From an uncultured Pseudomonadota bacterium (GTDB lineage: Bacteria; Pseudomonadota; Gammaproteobacteria; Burkholderiales; Nitrosomonadaceae), in NCBI GenBank assembly GCA_903957805.1, contig CAJBQQ010000284.1, positions 1 to 14,124 on the forward strand: DNA of 14,124 bases, read 5' to 3'. Under the pieces are notes generated by a model that was not told the origin of the DNA, did not search any database, and worked only from the letters and a program-made list of their open reading frames with translations. Position numbers and translations under genes: made by a program. Below, piece after piece: positions 1 through 6,701 of this stretch (the first letter of the stretch is position 1; each line of letters opens with the position of its first letter).

Positions 1-969
1 ATAATTAGCGAGTTCGCTGAAGAACTCGCTCGCTGCCGCCATCTGCTGATCAGTCGTTTGTAACTGGTTCATGTTATGACGAAACGCAGCTGAACCAACC
101 AGACCCTTGGTATACCAAGAGATATGCTTACGAGCGATACGTACCCCTGAGTATTCACCATAAAAATCGTAGAGATCATGCAGATGATTAATCAGAACAC
201 GGTGGATCTCGCTCACGTCCGGCAGCGGCAGGTGCTGACCGGTAGCAAGATAATGACTGATCTCACGAAAGATCCAAGGTCGACCCTGTGCAGCACGGCC
301 GATCATAACGGCATCCGCGCCAGTGTATTCGAGTACTTGCTTGACCTTCTCGGGGGTGGTGATATCGCCATTGGCGATGACGGGTATCCTCACCTCGGAC
401 TTCACCGCTGCGATGGTATCGTATTCAGCATTACCGGTATATGCACATGCACGGGTACGCCCATGAATGGCAATCGCACGGACACCTGCACTCTCAGCGA
501 TACGTGCCACACTGAGTGCATTCCTATGCTGCTTGTCCCAACCGGTTCGAATTTTCAGAGTGACAGGGACGTCCACAGCACTGACCACTGCATCGAGTAT
601 TCTCCCAACCAGCATCTCATTCTGCAATAAAGCAGAACCAGCCATCACGTTGCAAATTTTTTTGGCGGGGCAGCCCATATTAATATCAATTATTTGCGCA
701 CCCCTCTCGACATTGTATCGAGCGGCTTCGGCCATCATTAAAGGGTCTGCACCCGCAATCTGCACCGATATCGGATCAACTTCACCCGTATGATCAGCAC
801 GGCGGAGGGTCTTTTCAGAGCCCCATAACAGTGAATTGCTAGACACCATTTCCGATACCGCCATACCCGCACCCATGCTCTTACACAATTGTCGAAAAGG
901 GCGATCAGTTACCCCCGCCATAGGCGCCACAATCAGATTGTTACTAAGAGTATAGGGCCCGATCTGCAT
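1..969 (-). CDS. dusB: tRNA-dihydrouridine synthase B (3' end beyond window)
   Basis: FMN-dependent enzyme that reduces specific uridines in the tRNA D-loop to dihydrouridine. The frame starts at ATG 967-969 (MQIGPYTLSNNLIVAPMAG) and runs 323 codons to the left edge with no stop seen. E. coli DusB is 321 residues, so the stop probably lies just outside. Visible signatures are APMAGVTDRPFR (about residues 15-26), IDINMGCPAKK with the conserved Cys at residue 100 in the GCP motif expected to be the catalytic acid, TLKIRTGW, IHGRTRAC, VIANGDI and IGRAAQGRPWIFRE, the last ones lining the FMN phosphate pocket of the TIM barrel. The C-terminal part is the helical tRNA-binding domain. No clear Shine-Dalgarno precedes the ATG. 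A weak promoter-like pair (TTTAAA, 17 bp, TATGCT on the minus strand, about 1011-1039) lies upstream. In many gammaproteobacteria fis follows dusB; that would lie outside the window. The call rests on strong similarity along the whole length. Confidence 0.96.
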   Translation of the reverse strand, partial: MQIGPYTLSNNLIVAPMAGVTDRPFRQLCKSMGAGMAVSEMVSSNSLLWGSEKTLRRADHTGEVDPISVQIAGADPLMMAEAARYNVERGAQIIDINMGCPAKKICNVMAGSALLQNEMLVGRILDAVVSAVDVPVTLKIRTGWDKQHRNALSVARIAESAGVRAIAIHGRTRACAYTGNAEYDTIAAVKSEVRIPVIANGDITTPEKVKQVLEYTGADAVMIGRAAQGRPWIFREISHYLATGQHLPLPDVSEIHRVLINHLHDLYDFYGEYSGVRIARKHISWYTKGLVGSAAFRHNMNQLQTTDQQMAAASEFFSELANY

Positions 970-1141
970 GTTTTTAGTTCGTTGAATATAAGACAAATGG
1001 AATCAAATAGAGCATAAGCGCAGAGTATGTGATTTTAAACTACACAACGAAGACGTGGAAAAGAATCGGTGCAAAAGTGATCATACTTATTTTATCGAAG
1101 GCACTATTCTTAATATTCCTCATCATATTCATTTCTACTTT

Positions 1142-1157
1142 GGGGCTCCCTAGCCCC
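1142..1157 (-). terminator. Hairpin overlapping the ubiH stop codon, possible weak terminator
   Basis: Read on the minus strand, GGGGCT and AGCCCC form a perfect 6-bp GC-rich stem with a 4-nt loop, and the ubiH TAG stop lies within it. No U-tract follows, so it is not a standard intrinsic terminator. It may instead stabilise the mRNA 3' end or slow polymerase between ubiH and dusB. Confidence 0.3.
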
Positions 1158-2316
1158 TTGCACCAAACATCATGCGACGCGCAACGAAACGCTTGACCGG
1201 TGGCAAACAATCAAGAGCGCTCAATCCTAGGTTACGCATGCCACTCAAGATGGGATCATCGTTGGAGAAAAGTTTTACCAAAGAATCGGTGAATACCCGT
1301 CCCGCTTTACTATCTATCCGGCGCCTGTGAGCATATCTCGCGAGCATTGCCGACGAACCGATCTCGGCCTCTGACATGATGATCTCATCAGCCATTTCCC
1401 AGGCATCCCGCAGGCCCAGATTGAAGCCCTGCCCTGCGACCGGGTGTAGCGTCTGTGCCGCATTACCCACCAATGCAATGCGCTGCGCCGTGACAGGGTC
1501 TGCATACTTAAGCGCGAGTGGGAAACCTGAACGTTTACTGGTATCGATGAGATTACCGAGACGGTCACCAAAATGCTCATGCAGCCGTGCAAGAAAACCT
1601 GCATCATCCAGACTGAGTATCTCCTTCGCCGCTGCCGGGGAGACGGTCCATACCAGCGCAAAATAATCACCCATTGGCAATAAAGCCACCGGACCATCTG
1701 AAGTGAAGCGCTCGTAAGCGACGCCGCTTTGAGGAATCCCGGTCTTGATACGAGCAACCACCGCCCATTGATGATACTCATGCACGTGCTGGGTCACTCC
1801 CTCGACTTGCCCGATGAGACGTCCACCATCAGCCAGTACCAGCAGCTTCGCGGTTATCCGCTTTGTTGTTCCACCATGTTGAAACTCAATCTGTCCCTGT
1901 CCTTCACTTGTCTCCAACCGTGTTACCTGTGCACCCTCTAAATAATCAACATCACAAGCCTGTATCAATCCATGCATCGCTCTAAATACATCATGATGAT
2001 TCACCACATAACCCAGGGCCGGGACACCGACCCCATCAGCGGTTAATACGGCACGGCCGAAACCACCTCGGTTGGACACATGTATCTTCGTAATGGGGGT
2101 GATTTCAGGCAAAGTCTGCCACACACCGAGTCGATGAAGGATCAGGTGACTGCCATGAGACAGTGCCAATGGGCGCAAATCTTCCGCCTTTTCAGGCAGT
2201 TCACGCGACTCCAATAGAAGCACCGACATACCACTTTCGCGTAGCGCCAGTGACAAGGCCATTCCTACCGGCCCTCCCCCAATAATGATGAGATCATAAT
2301 GGTCTCGAACCATCAT
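1150..2316 (-). CDS. ubiH: UbiH-type 2-polyprenyl-6-methoxyphenol hydroxylase
   Basis: FAD-dependent aromatic hydroxylase of the UbiH/UbiF/UbiI/COQ6 family. UbiH adds the C4 hydroxyl of the ubiquinone ring. Visible are the N-terminal dinucleotide-binding motif IIIGGGPVG (about residues 10-18), the mid-protein LLVLADGG motif, and GNAAQTLHP followed by AGQGFNLGLRD (about 284-304). The GNAAQTLHP wording is typical of UbiH; UbiI and UbiF usually have GDAAH. The open frame extends to a TTG at 2335-2337 that directly abuts the upstream stop (TAATTG). I chose the ATG at 2314-2316 because GAAGG lies 8 bp before it and it starts close to the FAD motif; this gives 388 residues. A second ATG follows immediately. 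It is the last gene of the amgK-murU-pepP cluster, and pepP-ubiH proximity is also found in E. coli. No ubiI homologue lies downstream here. Confidence 0.9.
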   Translation of the reverse strand: MMVRDHYDLIIIGGGPVGMALSLALRESGMSVLLLESRELPEKAEDLRPLALSHGSHLILHRLGVWQTLPEITPITKIHVSNRGGFGRAVLTADGVGVPALGYVVNHHDVFRAMHGLIQACDVDYLEGAQVTRLETSEGQGQIEFQHGGTTKRITAKLLVLADGGRLIGQVEGVTQHVHEYHQWAVVARIKTGIPQSGVAYERFTSDGPVALLPMGDYFALVWTVSPAAAKEILSLDDAGFLARLHEHFGDRLGNLIDTSKRSGFPLALKYADPVTAQRIALVGNAAQTLHPVAGQGFNLGLRDAWEMADEIIMSEAEIGSSAMLARYAHRRRIDSKAGRVFTDSLVKLFSNDDPILSGMRNLGLSALDCLPPVKRFVARRMMFGARG

Positions 2317-2337
2317 GTCCGTGGCCTTCGAATCCAA

Positions 2338-2625
2338 TTAATCTCTACCCATCTTGTTAGTCTTTATTTCTATAATCTCCGCATCCTCTATCACCTGATA
2401 CTCGTCCTCTACCACTGCTGCTGCAGCGGGGCCTTCCAATTTTCGCCGTACCCACCATAGCCGCAACCAAAATCCAACAGCGGCAATAGCGAATAGCCCT
2501 AAAAAAACCGCAAAAAAGAACATTCCCAGTGCCGCCAGAATGACGATTCCAGGAACTAAGACTAAATAAAGTAACCAGCGATTGATGGGAGAAACACGCA
2601 TGAAACGCTCTTCTGAGGCCCCCAT
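2338..2625 (-). CDS. Small two-segment membrane protein between pepP and ubiH, function unknown
   Basis: I do not recognise this family. From ATG 2623-2625 it has 95 residues. Residues about 17-35 and 36-54 are two back-to-back hydrophobic stretches (LLYLVLVPGIVILAALGMF, then FFAVFLGLFAIAAVGFWL) joined with almost no loop. A cationic, tryptophan-rich patch follows (LRLWWVRRK, about 54-62), then Ala/Pro residues and an acidic tail with many Glu, Asp and Ile. Its stop TAA abuts a possible TTG start of ubiH, so translation may be coupled. The frame also stays open up to a GTG at 2674-2676, 4 bp after the pepP stop, which would give 112 residues. I prefer ATG 2625 because a GGGGG run lies 6 bp ahead and the GTG has no Shine-Dalgarno. 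ATG 2601, preceded by AGAAGAG, is a third option. The position inside an otherwise tight operon supports it being real; a role in membrane or ubiquinone biology is only a guess. Confidence 0.7.
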   Translation of the reverse strand: MGASEERFMRVSPINRWLLYLVLVPGIVILAALGMFFFAVFLGLFAIAAVGFWLRLWWVRRKLEGPAAAAVVEDEYQVIEDAEIIEIKTNKMGRD

Positions 2626-2680
2626 ATCTGGCCCCCGAGATATCTGTCTTATAATTATTTTACTGTTCTCGTCCACGATA

Positions 2681-3991
2681 TTATTGCTGCATCAATTGCT
2701 CAATCTGAGCTACAGTCTTGGGCGCGGCAGTAGTCAAGACATCACATCCTGTATCTGTTACCGCTACATCATCCTCGATACGCACACCGATATTCCAGAA
2801 GTGTTCAGGCACGTTATCTGCCGGACGTAGATAGCAACCAGGCTCAACAGTAAGCGTCATCCCCGTTTGCAATGGACGCCAGTGACCATCAATCTTGTAC
2901 TCACCCGCATCGTGTACATCCAAACCTAGCCAATGACCGGTCCGGTGCATATAAAACCGCTTGTAATCTTCAGACTGGATGACCCCATCCACGCTGCCAT
3001 GGCAGAGCCCCAGATCAATAAAACCCTGGACCAGCACCTGCAGTGCCGCATCATGCGGCGCATTCCAGAGAGTGCCTGGCCGCACTACGGAGATCGCCGC
3101 CCCCTGCGCCGCCAGAACCAGCTGGTATATATCCTTCTGCACCGGGCTGAATTTTCCATTCACCGGGAATGTGCGCGTAATGTCAGCGGCATACCCATCC
3201 ATCTCGCACCCTGCATCAATTAACAACAGGTCACCAGAGTTAAGCTCTGAATTATTTTCAATATAGTGCAATACACAGGCATTGGCACCGCCTGCAACGA
3301 TCGGGGTATAGGCAGGCGCCTGCGCGCCATGGCGTCGAAACTCGTGCAGTAGTTCCGCCTCTACCTCATATTCATGTAATCCAGCCCGGGTTGTCAGCAT
3401 TGCACGGCAGTGAGCGCCGGTAGAGATTTCTGCAGCACGGCGCATGACCTGCAGCTCCTCCTCACTCTTGATCAATCGCATCTCATCCAGCAACAGTCGA
3501 ATATCATGAATGGCCGCCGGCGCGACCACACCACTACGCGCCTGTTCCCGCACCCGATCAATCCAGCCAATCAAGCGGGTATCCCAGTCCCTATCCTGCC
3601 CCAATGAACAATACACTGCAGGCTGATCTGCCAGTAACTTGGGCAGAATTTCGTCTAACTGGGAGATGGAATAAGCCTCGTCGAAACCAAAGGCCTCGCG
3701 TGCGGCATCCGGGCCATGTCGGAATCCATCCCAGATCTCGCGCTCCCTATCTTTATCACGACAGAAAAGGATTTGCTTAAAGTCAGCCTCGGTTGACCCT
3801 GCTACCACCAACAGCAGAGCCCCCGGTTCGCTAAAACCCGTTAAGTAGTAAAAATAACTGTCGAAGCGGTAGGGGTGATGCGAATCTCGACTCCTCACCC
3901 GTTCCGGTGAGGCTGGAATAATGGCCACCCCGTGTCGCATCTTTGATACCAGATGCCTGCGACGTTCGATAAAGGATTTAGTCGGAATCAT
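2681..3991 (-). CDS. pepP: Xaa-Pro aminopeptidase (aminopeptidase P)
   Basis: Cytoplasmic dimetal peptidase that removes the N-terminal residue when proline is second. It is 436 residues, close to E. coli PepP. The N-terminal creatinase-like domain (about 1-170) carries RRRHLV and YRFDSYFYYLTGFSEPGA. The C-terminal pita-bread domain carries the complete metal set: D259 in LLLIDAGCE, D270 in AADITRTFPVNG, H353 in GHWLGLDVHD, E383 in LTVEPGCY and E406 in GVRIEDD. The nearby histidines of the family are also present. The segment before H353 reads HRTGHW, where E. coli has HGLSHW. The ATG at 3989-3991 gives the usual N-terminus, but no Shine-Dalgarno is seen. It lies 73 bp after murU on the same strand and 4 bp before the longest form of the next frame. 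All catalytic residues are present, so it should be active. Confidence 0.97.
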   Translation of the reverse strand: MIPTKSFIERRRHLVSKMRHGVAIIPASPERVRSRDSHHPYRFDSYFYYLTGFSEPGALLLVVAGSTEADFKQILFCRDKDREREIWDGFRHGPDAAREAFGFDEAYSISQLDEILPKLLADQPAVYCSLGQDRDWDTRLIGWIDRVREQARSGVVAPAAIHDIRLLLDEMRLIKSEEELQVMRRAAEISTGAHCRAMLTTRAGLHEYEVEAELLHEFRRHGAQAPAYTPIVAGGANACVLHYIENNSELNSGDLLLIDAGCEMDGYAADITRTFPVNGKFSPVQKDIYQLVLAAQGAAISVVRPGTLWNAPHDAALQVLVQGFIDLGLCHGSVDGVIQSEDYKRFYMHRTGHWLGLDVHDAGEYKIDGHWRPLQTGMTLTVEPGCYLRPADNVPEHFWNIGVRIEDDVAVTDTGCDVLTTAAPKTVAQIEQLMQQ

Positions 3992-4064
3992 GGAGAGAGA
4001 TTTTCACAGGATTTATAGGATAAAGCAAAGGTAGCCTGGCATGTCACTGCAAACCTTGCATGAT

Positions 4065-4793
4065 TTAAGGGGGCCCCAAAGTGGTGACATGATCATTGAG
4101 TAAGTGCAGTCGTTCTGGCGTACCAACATCCATCCACAAACCTGGGTAATGCTCACCGCTCACCTTACCCAGAGCCATGGCTCGATGAAGTAATGGCGCG
4201 AGCTTCGCGGCCGTACCTGGAACCACTCCCTTAAAAAGCTGTGGTTGGTATATGCCGATTCCACTGAAGGTGAACCTATGTTCTCCTGCCAGCGCCACCC
4301 TGTCAGAGTCGAGAGCGAAGTCTCCAACGATATGGTGTGATGGATTATCTACCAGTACCAAATGGGCAAGAATCTCTTCAGGATCTTCCCTCATTCGCCG
4401 CAGAATCGGCAGCAACCTGGCAAGATCAAACTCGCAATAAATATCGGCGTTGACTACTAGGAATGGGTTCCCATCTGGCCCATTCTCGAATCCGTCTCGT
4501 AACAGGGGCAATGCCTGGGCAATACCCCCCGCGGTCTCCAGTGCAGTGGGCTCATGCGAGTAATGGATACTAACCCCGTAACGTTCTCCATCTCCTAACT
4601 CGGCCTCGATCATCTGCCCTAGATAAGAATGATTAATGACAATTTCATGAAATCCTGCATTCGCAAGATTTCCCAGATGATATTCGATCAGCCTCTTACC
4701 ACCTGCTCGAAGCAGGGGCTTAGGCAATGTATCGGTCAGCGGACGCATGCGCTCGCCGCGCCCGGCGGCCAGTATCATCGCCTTGAATGACAC
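4065..4793 (-). CDS. murU: N-acetylmuramate alpha-1-phosphate uridylyltransferase (MurU)
   Basis: Nucleotidyltransferase of the glucose-1-phosphate thymidylyltransferase fold. MurU converts MurNAc-1-phosphate and UTP to UDP-MurNAc, the last step of the AmgK-MurU peptidoglycan-recycling shortcut that bypasses fosfomycin-sensitive de novo synthesis. From GTG 4791-4793 it is 242 residues. The signature LAAGRGERMRPL with a PKP lysine at about 25 binds the nucleotide, and LIEYHL, EIVINHSYLG, LETAGGI, FLVVNADIY (metal-binding Asp) and KVSGEHYPGLWMDVGTPERL follow as in Pseudomonas MurU. I chose GTG because it gives MSFKAMILAAG, matching the MKAMILAAG start of relatives, 4 bp after the amgK stop. The ATG at 4776-4778 (MILAAG) is possible but would leave almost no room for a ribosome site. 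The frame stays open further upstream inside amgK, but that part is not MurU-like. Confidence 0.9.
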   Translation of the reverse strand: MSFKAMILAAGRGERMRPLTDTLPKPLLRAGGKRLIEYHLGNLANAGFHEIVINHSYLGQMIEAELGDGERYGVSIHYSHEPTALETAGGIAQALPLLRDGFENGPDGNPFLVVNADIYCEFDLARLLPILRRMREDPEEILAHLVLVDNPSHHIVGDFALDSDRVALAGEHRFTFSGIGIYQPQLFKGVVPGTAAKLAPLLHRAMALGKVSGEHYPGLWMDVGTPERLHLLNDHVTTLGPP

Positions 4794-4797
4794 GTCT

Positions 4798-5814
4798 TTA
4801 GAAAGAATAGCCAATTGTCGCATCCGGCCTATCTTCTGCCAGCGTATCCAGTAGTAACAGCAACGGACCAAGCTCGCGATACCGCTCACAGGCCTTACGT
4901 AAGTAGTCCATTACCAGCGGCATATTCTTGAGGTATCCATCCTTGCCATCTCGGTGACACAGACGTGCGAAGATGCCCAAGACCTTGATGTGACGCTGAA
5001 CACCCATCCACTCGAAATCACGGTAAAAGTCGGCGAAATCAGTGGAAACCGGCAGCCCCACTTTCTTAGCCTTCTCCCAATAACGGATTAGCCAGTCCAG
5101 AACACGCTCCTCATCCCAGCAGACATAGGCATCCTTAAACAGCGACACCAGATCGTAGGTCACAGGACCATAAACCGCATCCTGAAAATCTAGAATGCCT
5201 GGGTTAGGCAGGGTGTCCATCAGGTTGCGCGAGTGATAGTCTCGGTGCACGAATACACGAGGCTGCGATAGGTTATTTTTTATAATTTGGCTAAAGACAG
5301 AGGCCACGTCCGCTTTCTGCTCTGGGCTGAGGACCACCTTCAAATGCTTGTCGATATACCAGTCTGGAAACAGATTCAGTTCTCTCGACAATAGCGCCTC
5401 ATCATAATCTGGCAATATACCCGGACCACTCGCCATTTGGATTTTGATGAGGGCATCCACCGCCTCTCCATAGAGATGATTGGCTCTTTCGGGAGATTCC
5501 GTCATTGCCTGTAAATAGGTGGCGTCACCAAAGTCAGTGAGCAGCAGAAACCCCTTCTCCAGGTCTTGTGCTAGCACCTCTGGAACATGCACCCCGGATC
5601 TAGCAAAGGTTTTAGCTATACTTAAAAAATTAGTGCAATCCTCATGCTGCTGCGGCGCATCCATGACGATCAGCGTGTCGTCACTGAAAGTCGCTCGGAA
5701 ATAGCGACGAGAACTCGCGTCTGAAGAGGCCGCTGACAATGTGAAAGGCTTACCAGAAGACTGGGTTTTGACCCAACTTTCCAGAAGTTGTAGGCGTTGT
5801 AAATTTTCCATCAT
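4798..5814 (-). CDS. amgK: Anomeric sugar kinase AmgK (MurNAc/GlcNAc 1-kinase, aminoglycoside phosphotransferase fold)
   Basis: Kinase that phosphorylates the anomeric hydroxyl of MurNAc (and GlcNAc), feeding MurU next door. It is 338 residues with an aminoglycoside-phosphotransferase fold: SSDASSRRYFRA in the N-lobe (about 29-41), FLLLTDFGD hinge (about 89-97), the Brenner motif VFVHRDYHSRNL with catalytic D192, and ILDFQD with metal-binding D209, followed by GPVTYDLVSL. The helical C-terminal part GVQRHIKVLGIFARLCHRDGK matches AmgK rather than antibiotic kinases. Translation starts at one of two consecutive ATGs (5812-5814 or 5809-5811). It is first in the amgK-murU-pepP-membrane protein-ubiH cluster and is divergent from ubiK. 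In Pseudomonas the same pair lies beside lptD, so the neighbour differs here. Substrate is inferred from family and the murU partner. Confidence 0.92.
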   Translation of the reverse strand: MMENLQRLQLLESWVKTQSSGKPFTLSAASSDASSRRYFRATFSDDTLIVMDAPQQHEDCTNFLSIAKTFARSGVHVPEVLAQDLEKGFLLLTDFGDATYLQAMTESPERANHLYGEAVDALIKIQMASGPGILPDYDEALLSRELNLFPDWYIDKHLKVVLSPEQKADVASVFSQIIKNNLSQPRVFVHRDYHSRNLMDTLPNPGILDFQDAVYGPVTYDLVSLFKDAYVCWDEERVLDWLIRYWEKAKKVGLPVSTDFADFYRDFEWMGVQRHIKVLGIFARLCHRDGKDGYLKNMPLVMDYLRKACERYRELGPLLLLLDTLAEDRPDATIGYSF

Positions 5815-5848
5815 TAATCCACGATTGCCTAATTACCCGAAGTATGAG

Positions 5849-5876
5849 ATTTTATCATGCAAGCAGCACACGTCAC
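5849..5876 (-). promoter_or_regulatory. Candidate sigma70 promoter for the amgK operon
   Basis: On the minus strand, GTGACG (5871-5876) is separated by 16 bp from TAAAAT (5849-5854). They match TTGACA in 4 of 6 and TATAAT in 5 of 6 positions. Transcription would start near 5842, about 28 bp before the amgK start. It lies in the 99-bp spacer shared with ubiK. Judged by eye only. Confidence 0.35.
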
Positions 5877-5901
5877 CCGACCGGTTGACGGACCATCAAT
5901 G

Positions 5902-5907
5902 AAGGAG
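5902..5907 (+). promoter_or_regulatory. Ribosome binding site that fixes the ubiK start
   Basis: AAGGAG lies 6 bp before ATG 5914. This strong site, together with family length, favours 5914 over the in-frame ATG at 5857, which would add 19 residues unlike the family. Confidence 0.8.
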
Positions 5908-5913
5908 AGAGTC

Positions 5914-6159
5914 ATGCTGAATCAAAAGGTATTGGATGAAATAAGCAGCAAGATCAATGATTTAATGGCACAAAGTCCCGTGAAAGATGTGGAGAAAAAT
6001 CTTCGCGTATTGCTGGCCGGGGTCTTTGCTCGCCTAGATCTGGTGGGACGGGAGGAGTTCGATATACAGCAAGAAGTACTAAAACGCACACGCGAGCAGC
6101 TGACCGCATTAGAAGAGCGGTTGACGGCACTGGAGACTGCTGGAGAAAAAGGAAAGTAA
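5914..6159 (+). CDS. ubiK: Ubiquinone biosynthesis accessory factor UbiK (BMFP-domain protein)
   Basis: Small coiled-coil accessory protein, formerly YqiC. In E. coli UbiK forms a complex with UbiJ and assists the soluble ubiquinone-synthesis assembly under aerobic growth. It has 81 residues from ATG 5914, in the normal range. The signature FARLDLVGREEFDIQ (about 38-52) is the family core, and residues about 52-76 are a leucine-heptad coiled coil (VLKRTREQLTALEERLTALE). The N-terminal helix is amphipathic. The start is set by AAGGAG upstream. It is transcribed divergently from amgK and is the second ubiquinone-linked gene here, with ubiH at the end of the opposite operon. A 542-bp non-coding gap follows. 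Confidence 0.93.
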   Translation: MLNQKVLDEISSKINDLMAQSPVKDVEKNLRVLLAGVFARLDLVGREEFDIQQEVLKRTREQLTALEERLTALETAGEKGK

Positions 6160-6257
6160 ATAATAAGCTGGTTGGAGATGCTTAGTAGTGAGCAGGTGCA
6201 AAGAATAGCCGACACTCCACCGGATGCACCGAACCGAGCCCATTAGCATATTAATCC

Positions 6258-6271
6258 AAGGGTGATCCCTT
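6258..6271 (+). terminator. Possible weak terminator hairpin after ubiK
   Basis: AAGGG and CCCTT pair around a TGAT loop about 100 bp after the ubiK stop, followed by a moderately T-rich stretch (TTAATGTTGCTT) but no real U-run. The stem is short, so termination here is uncertain. Confidence 0.25.
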
Positions 6272-6295
6272 AATGTTGCTTACTGCTCTCCAGGG

Positions 6296-6360
6296 CCACA
6301 CTACCCCCCTCCATATTGGAGGAACATACCACTCGTACGCTAGGGAGAGTGGGGGGTTGG
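6296..6360 (+). ncRNA. Candidate structured RNA element (three-way junction)
   Basis: Outer stem ACCCC (6303-6307) pairs with GGGGT (6353-6357). Inside are two hairpins: CCTCCA/TGGAGG with a 3-nt loop (6308-6322) and CCACTC/GAGTGG with a 12-nt loop (6329-6352). They abut the outer stem with no gap on two of the three sides and are joined by a 6-nt linker. CCA (6296-6298) could add pairs with TGG (6358-6360) past a bulge. Strand and transcription are unknown; plus is assumed from the flanking genes. It could also be a DNA-level cruciform or chance. Confidence 0.3.
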
Positions 6361-6701
6361 GTACTCTCATCTACAGATCACTTTGAGTATATTCGTTGTA
6401 ACCAGATAGACTCCTTCGAGCAAACGTACTCAATCAGAGTGATTCGCTAAAGGAAACCTGATCAGGAAGTCACGGTTGATAAGGGCCTCACTGACGAGCC
6501 CTCGCAGTGCAGCCTGTAACGGATATAACCGGTATCCATGCCATTAGATCTTCGATTAGTTATGTAATACTAGAGGCAAGGTCTGGATTAAGAATGCGCC
6601 ATTCCTCACTTATTTCAAAAGCATTACCATATTGCACATTGATTTAATCTCACACGGCCGTCTTAGTTCGATGCAGTGGATATACCGCTAAAAAGGAAAT
6701 C

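Larger units (their letters stand above)
6160..6701. other. 542-bp non-coding spacer rich in inverted repeats
   Basis: I see no credible gene on either strand. The longest start-to-stop item noted is a 22-codon frame at 6178-6246. By eye it holds many short stems: GGTGCA/TGCACC (6195-6230), AAGGG/CCCTT with a TGAT loop (6258-6271), a nested three-way junction (6296-6360), AATCA/TGATT (6432-6444), the palindrome CCTGATCAGG (6457-6466), an 8-bp interrupted stem (6489-6509) and GGATA/TATCC (6521-6537). The last part (about 6560-6701) is plainer and should hold the promoter of the downstream gene, but I see no convincing -35/-10 pair. It could be a long 5' leader or an independent RNA, or the stems may be chance. 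Confidence 0.5.

Noticed and set aside
467..793. Plus-strand open frame over dusB.
   Set aside because: It lies fully antisense to a well-conserved dusB sequence, and its composition is that of a frame shadow.
4794..4889. Upstream extension of the murU frame into amgK.
   Set aside because: The added residues are not MurU-like and overlap the conserved frame of amgK; relatives start at the MKAMILAAG position.
5857..5913. Longer ubiK start at ATG 5857.
   Set aside because: It adds 19 residues unlike the family, while AAGGAG sits at ideal distance from ATG 5914.
5922..6215. Minus-strand frame over ubiK.
   Set aside because: Antisense shadow of a conserved gene, Ser/Arg-rich and without a recognisable motif.
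6178..6246. A 22-codon frame after ubiK (ATG to TAG).
   Set aside because: Too short, its GGAG directly touches the ATG with no spacing, and the peptide resembles nothing I know.
6303..6357. Rho-independent terminator for ubiK formed by the C-run and G-run.
   Set aside because: No U-tract follows the G-run, and the interior is better explained as two nested hairpins.
6660..6690. GTTCGATGC resembling a tRNA T-loop.
   Set aside because: No acceptor, D-arm or anticodon stem can be built around it on either strand.
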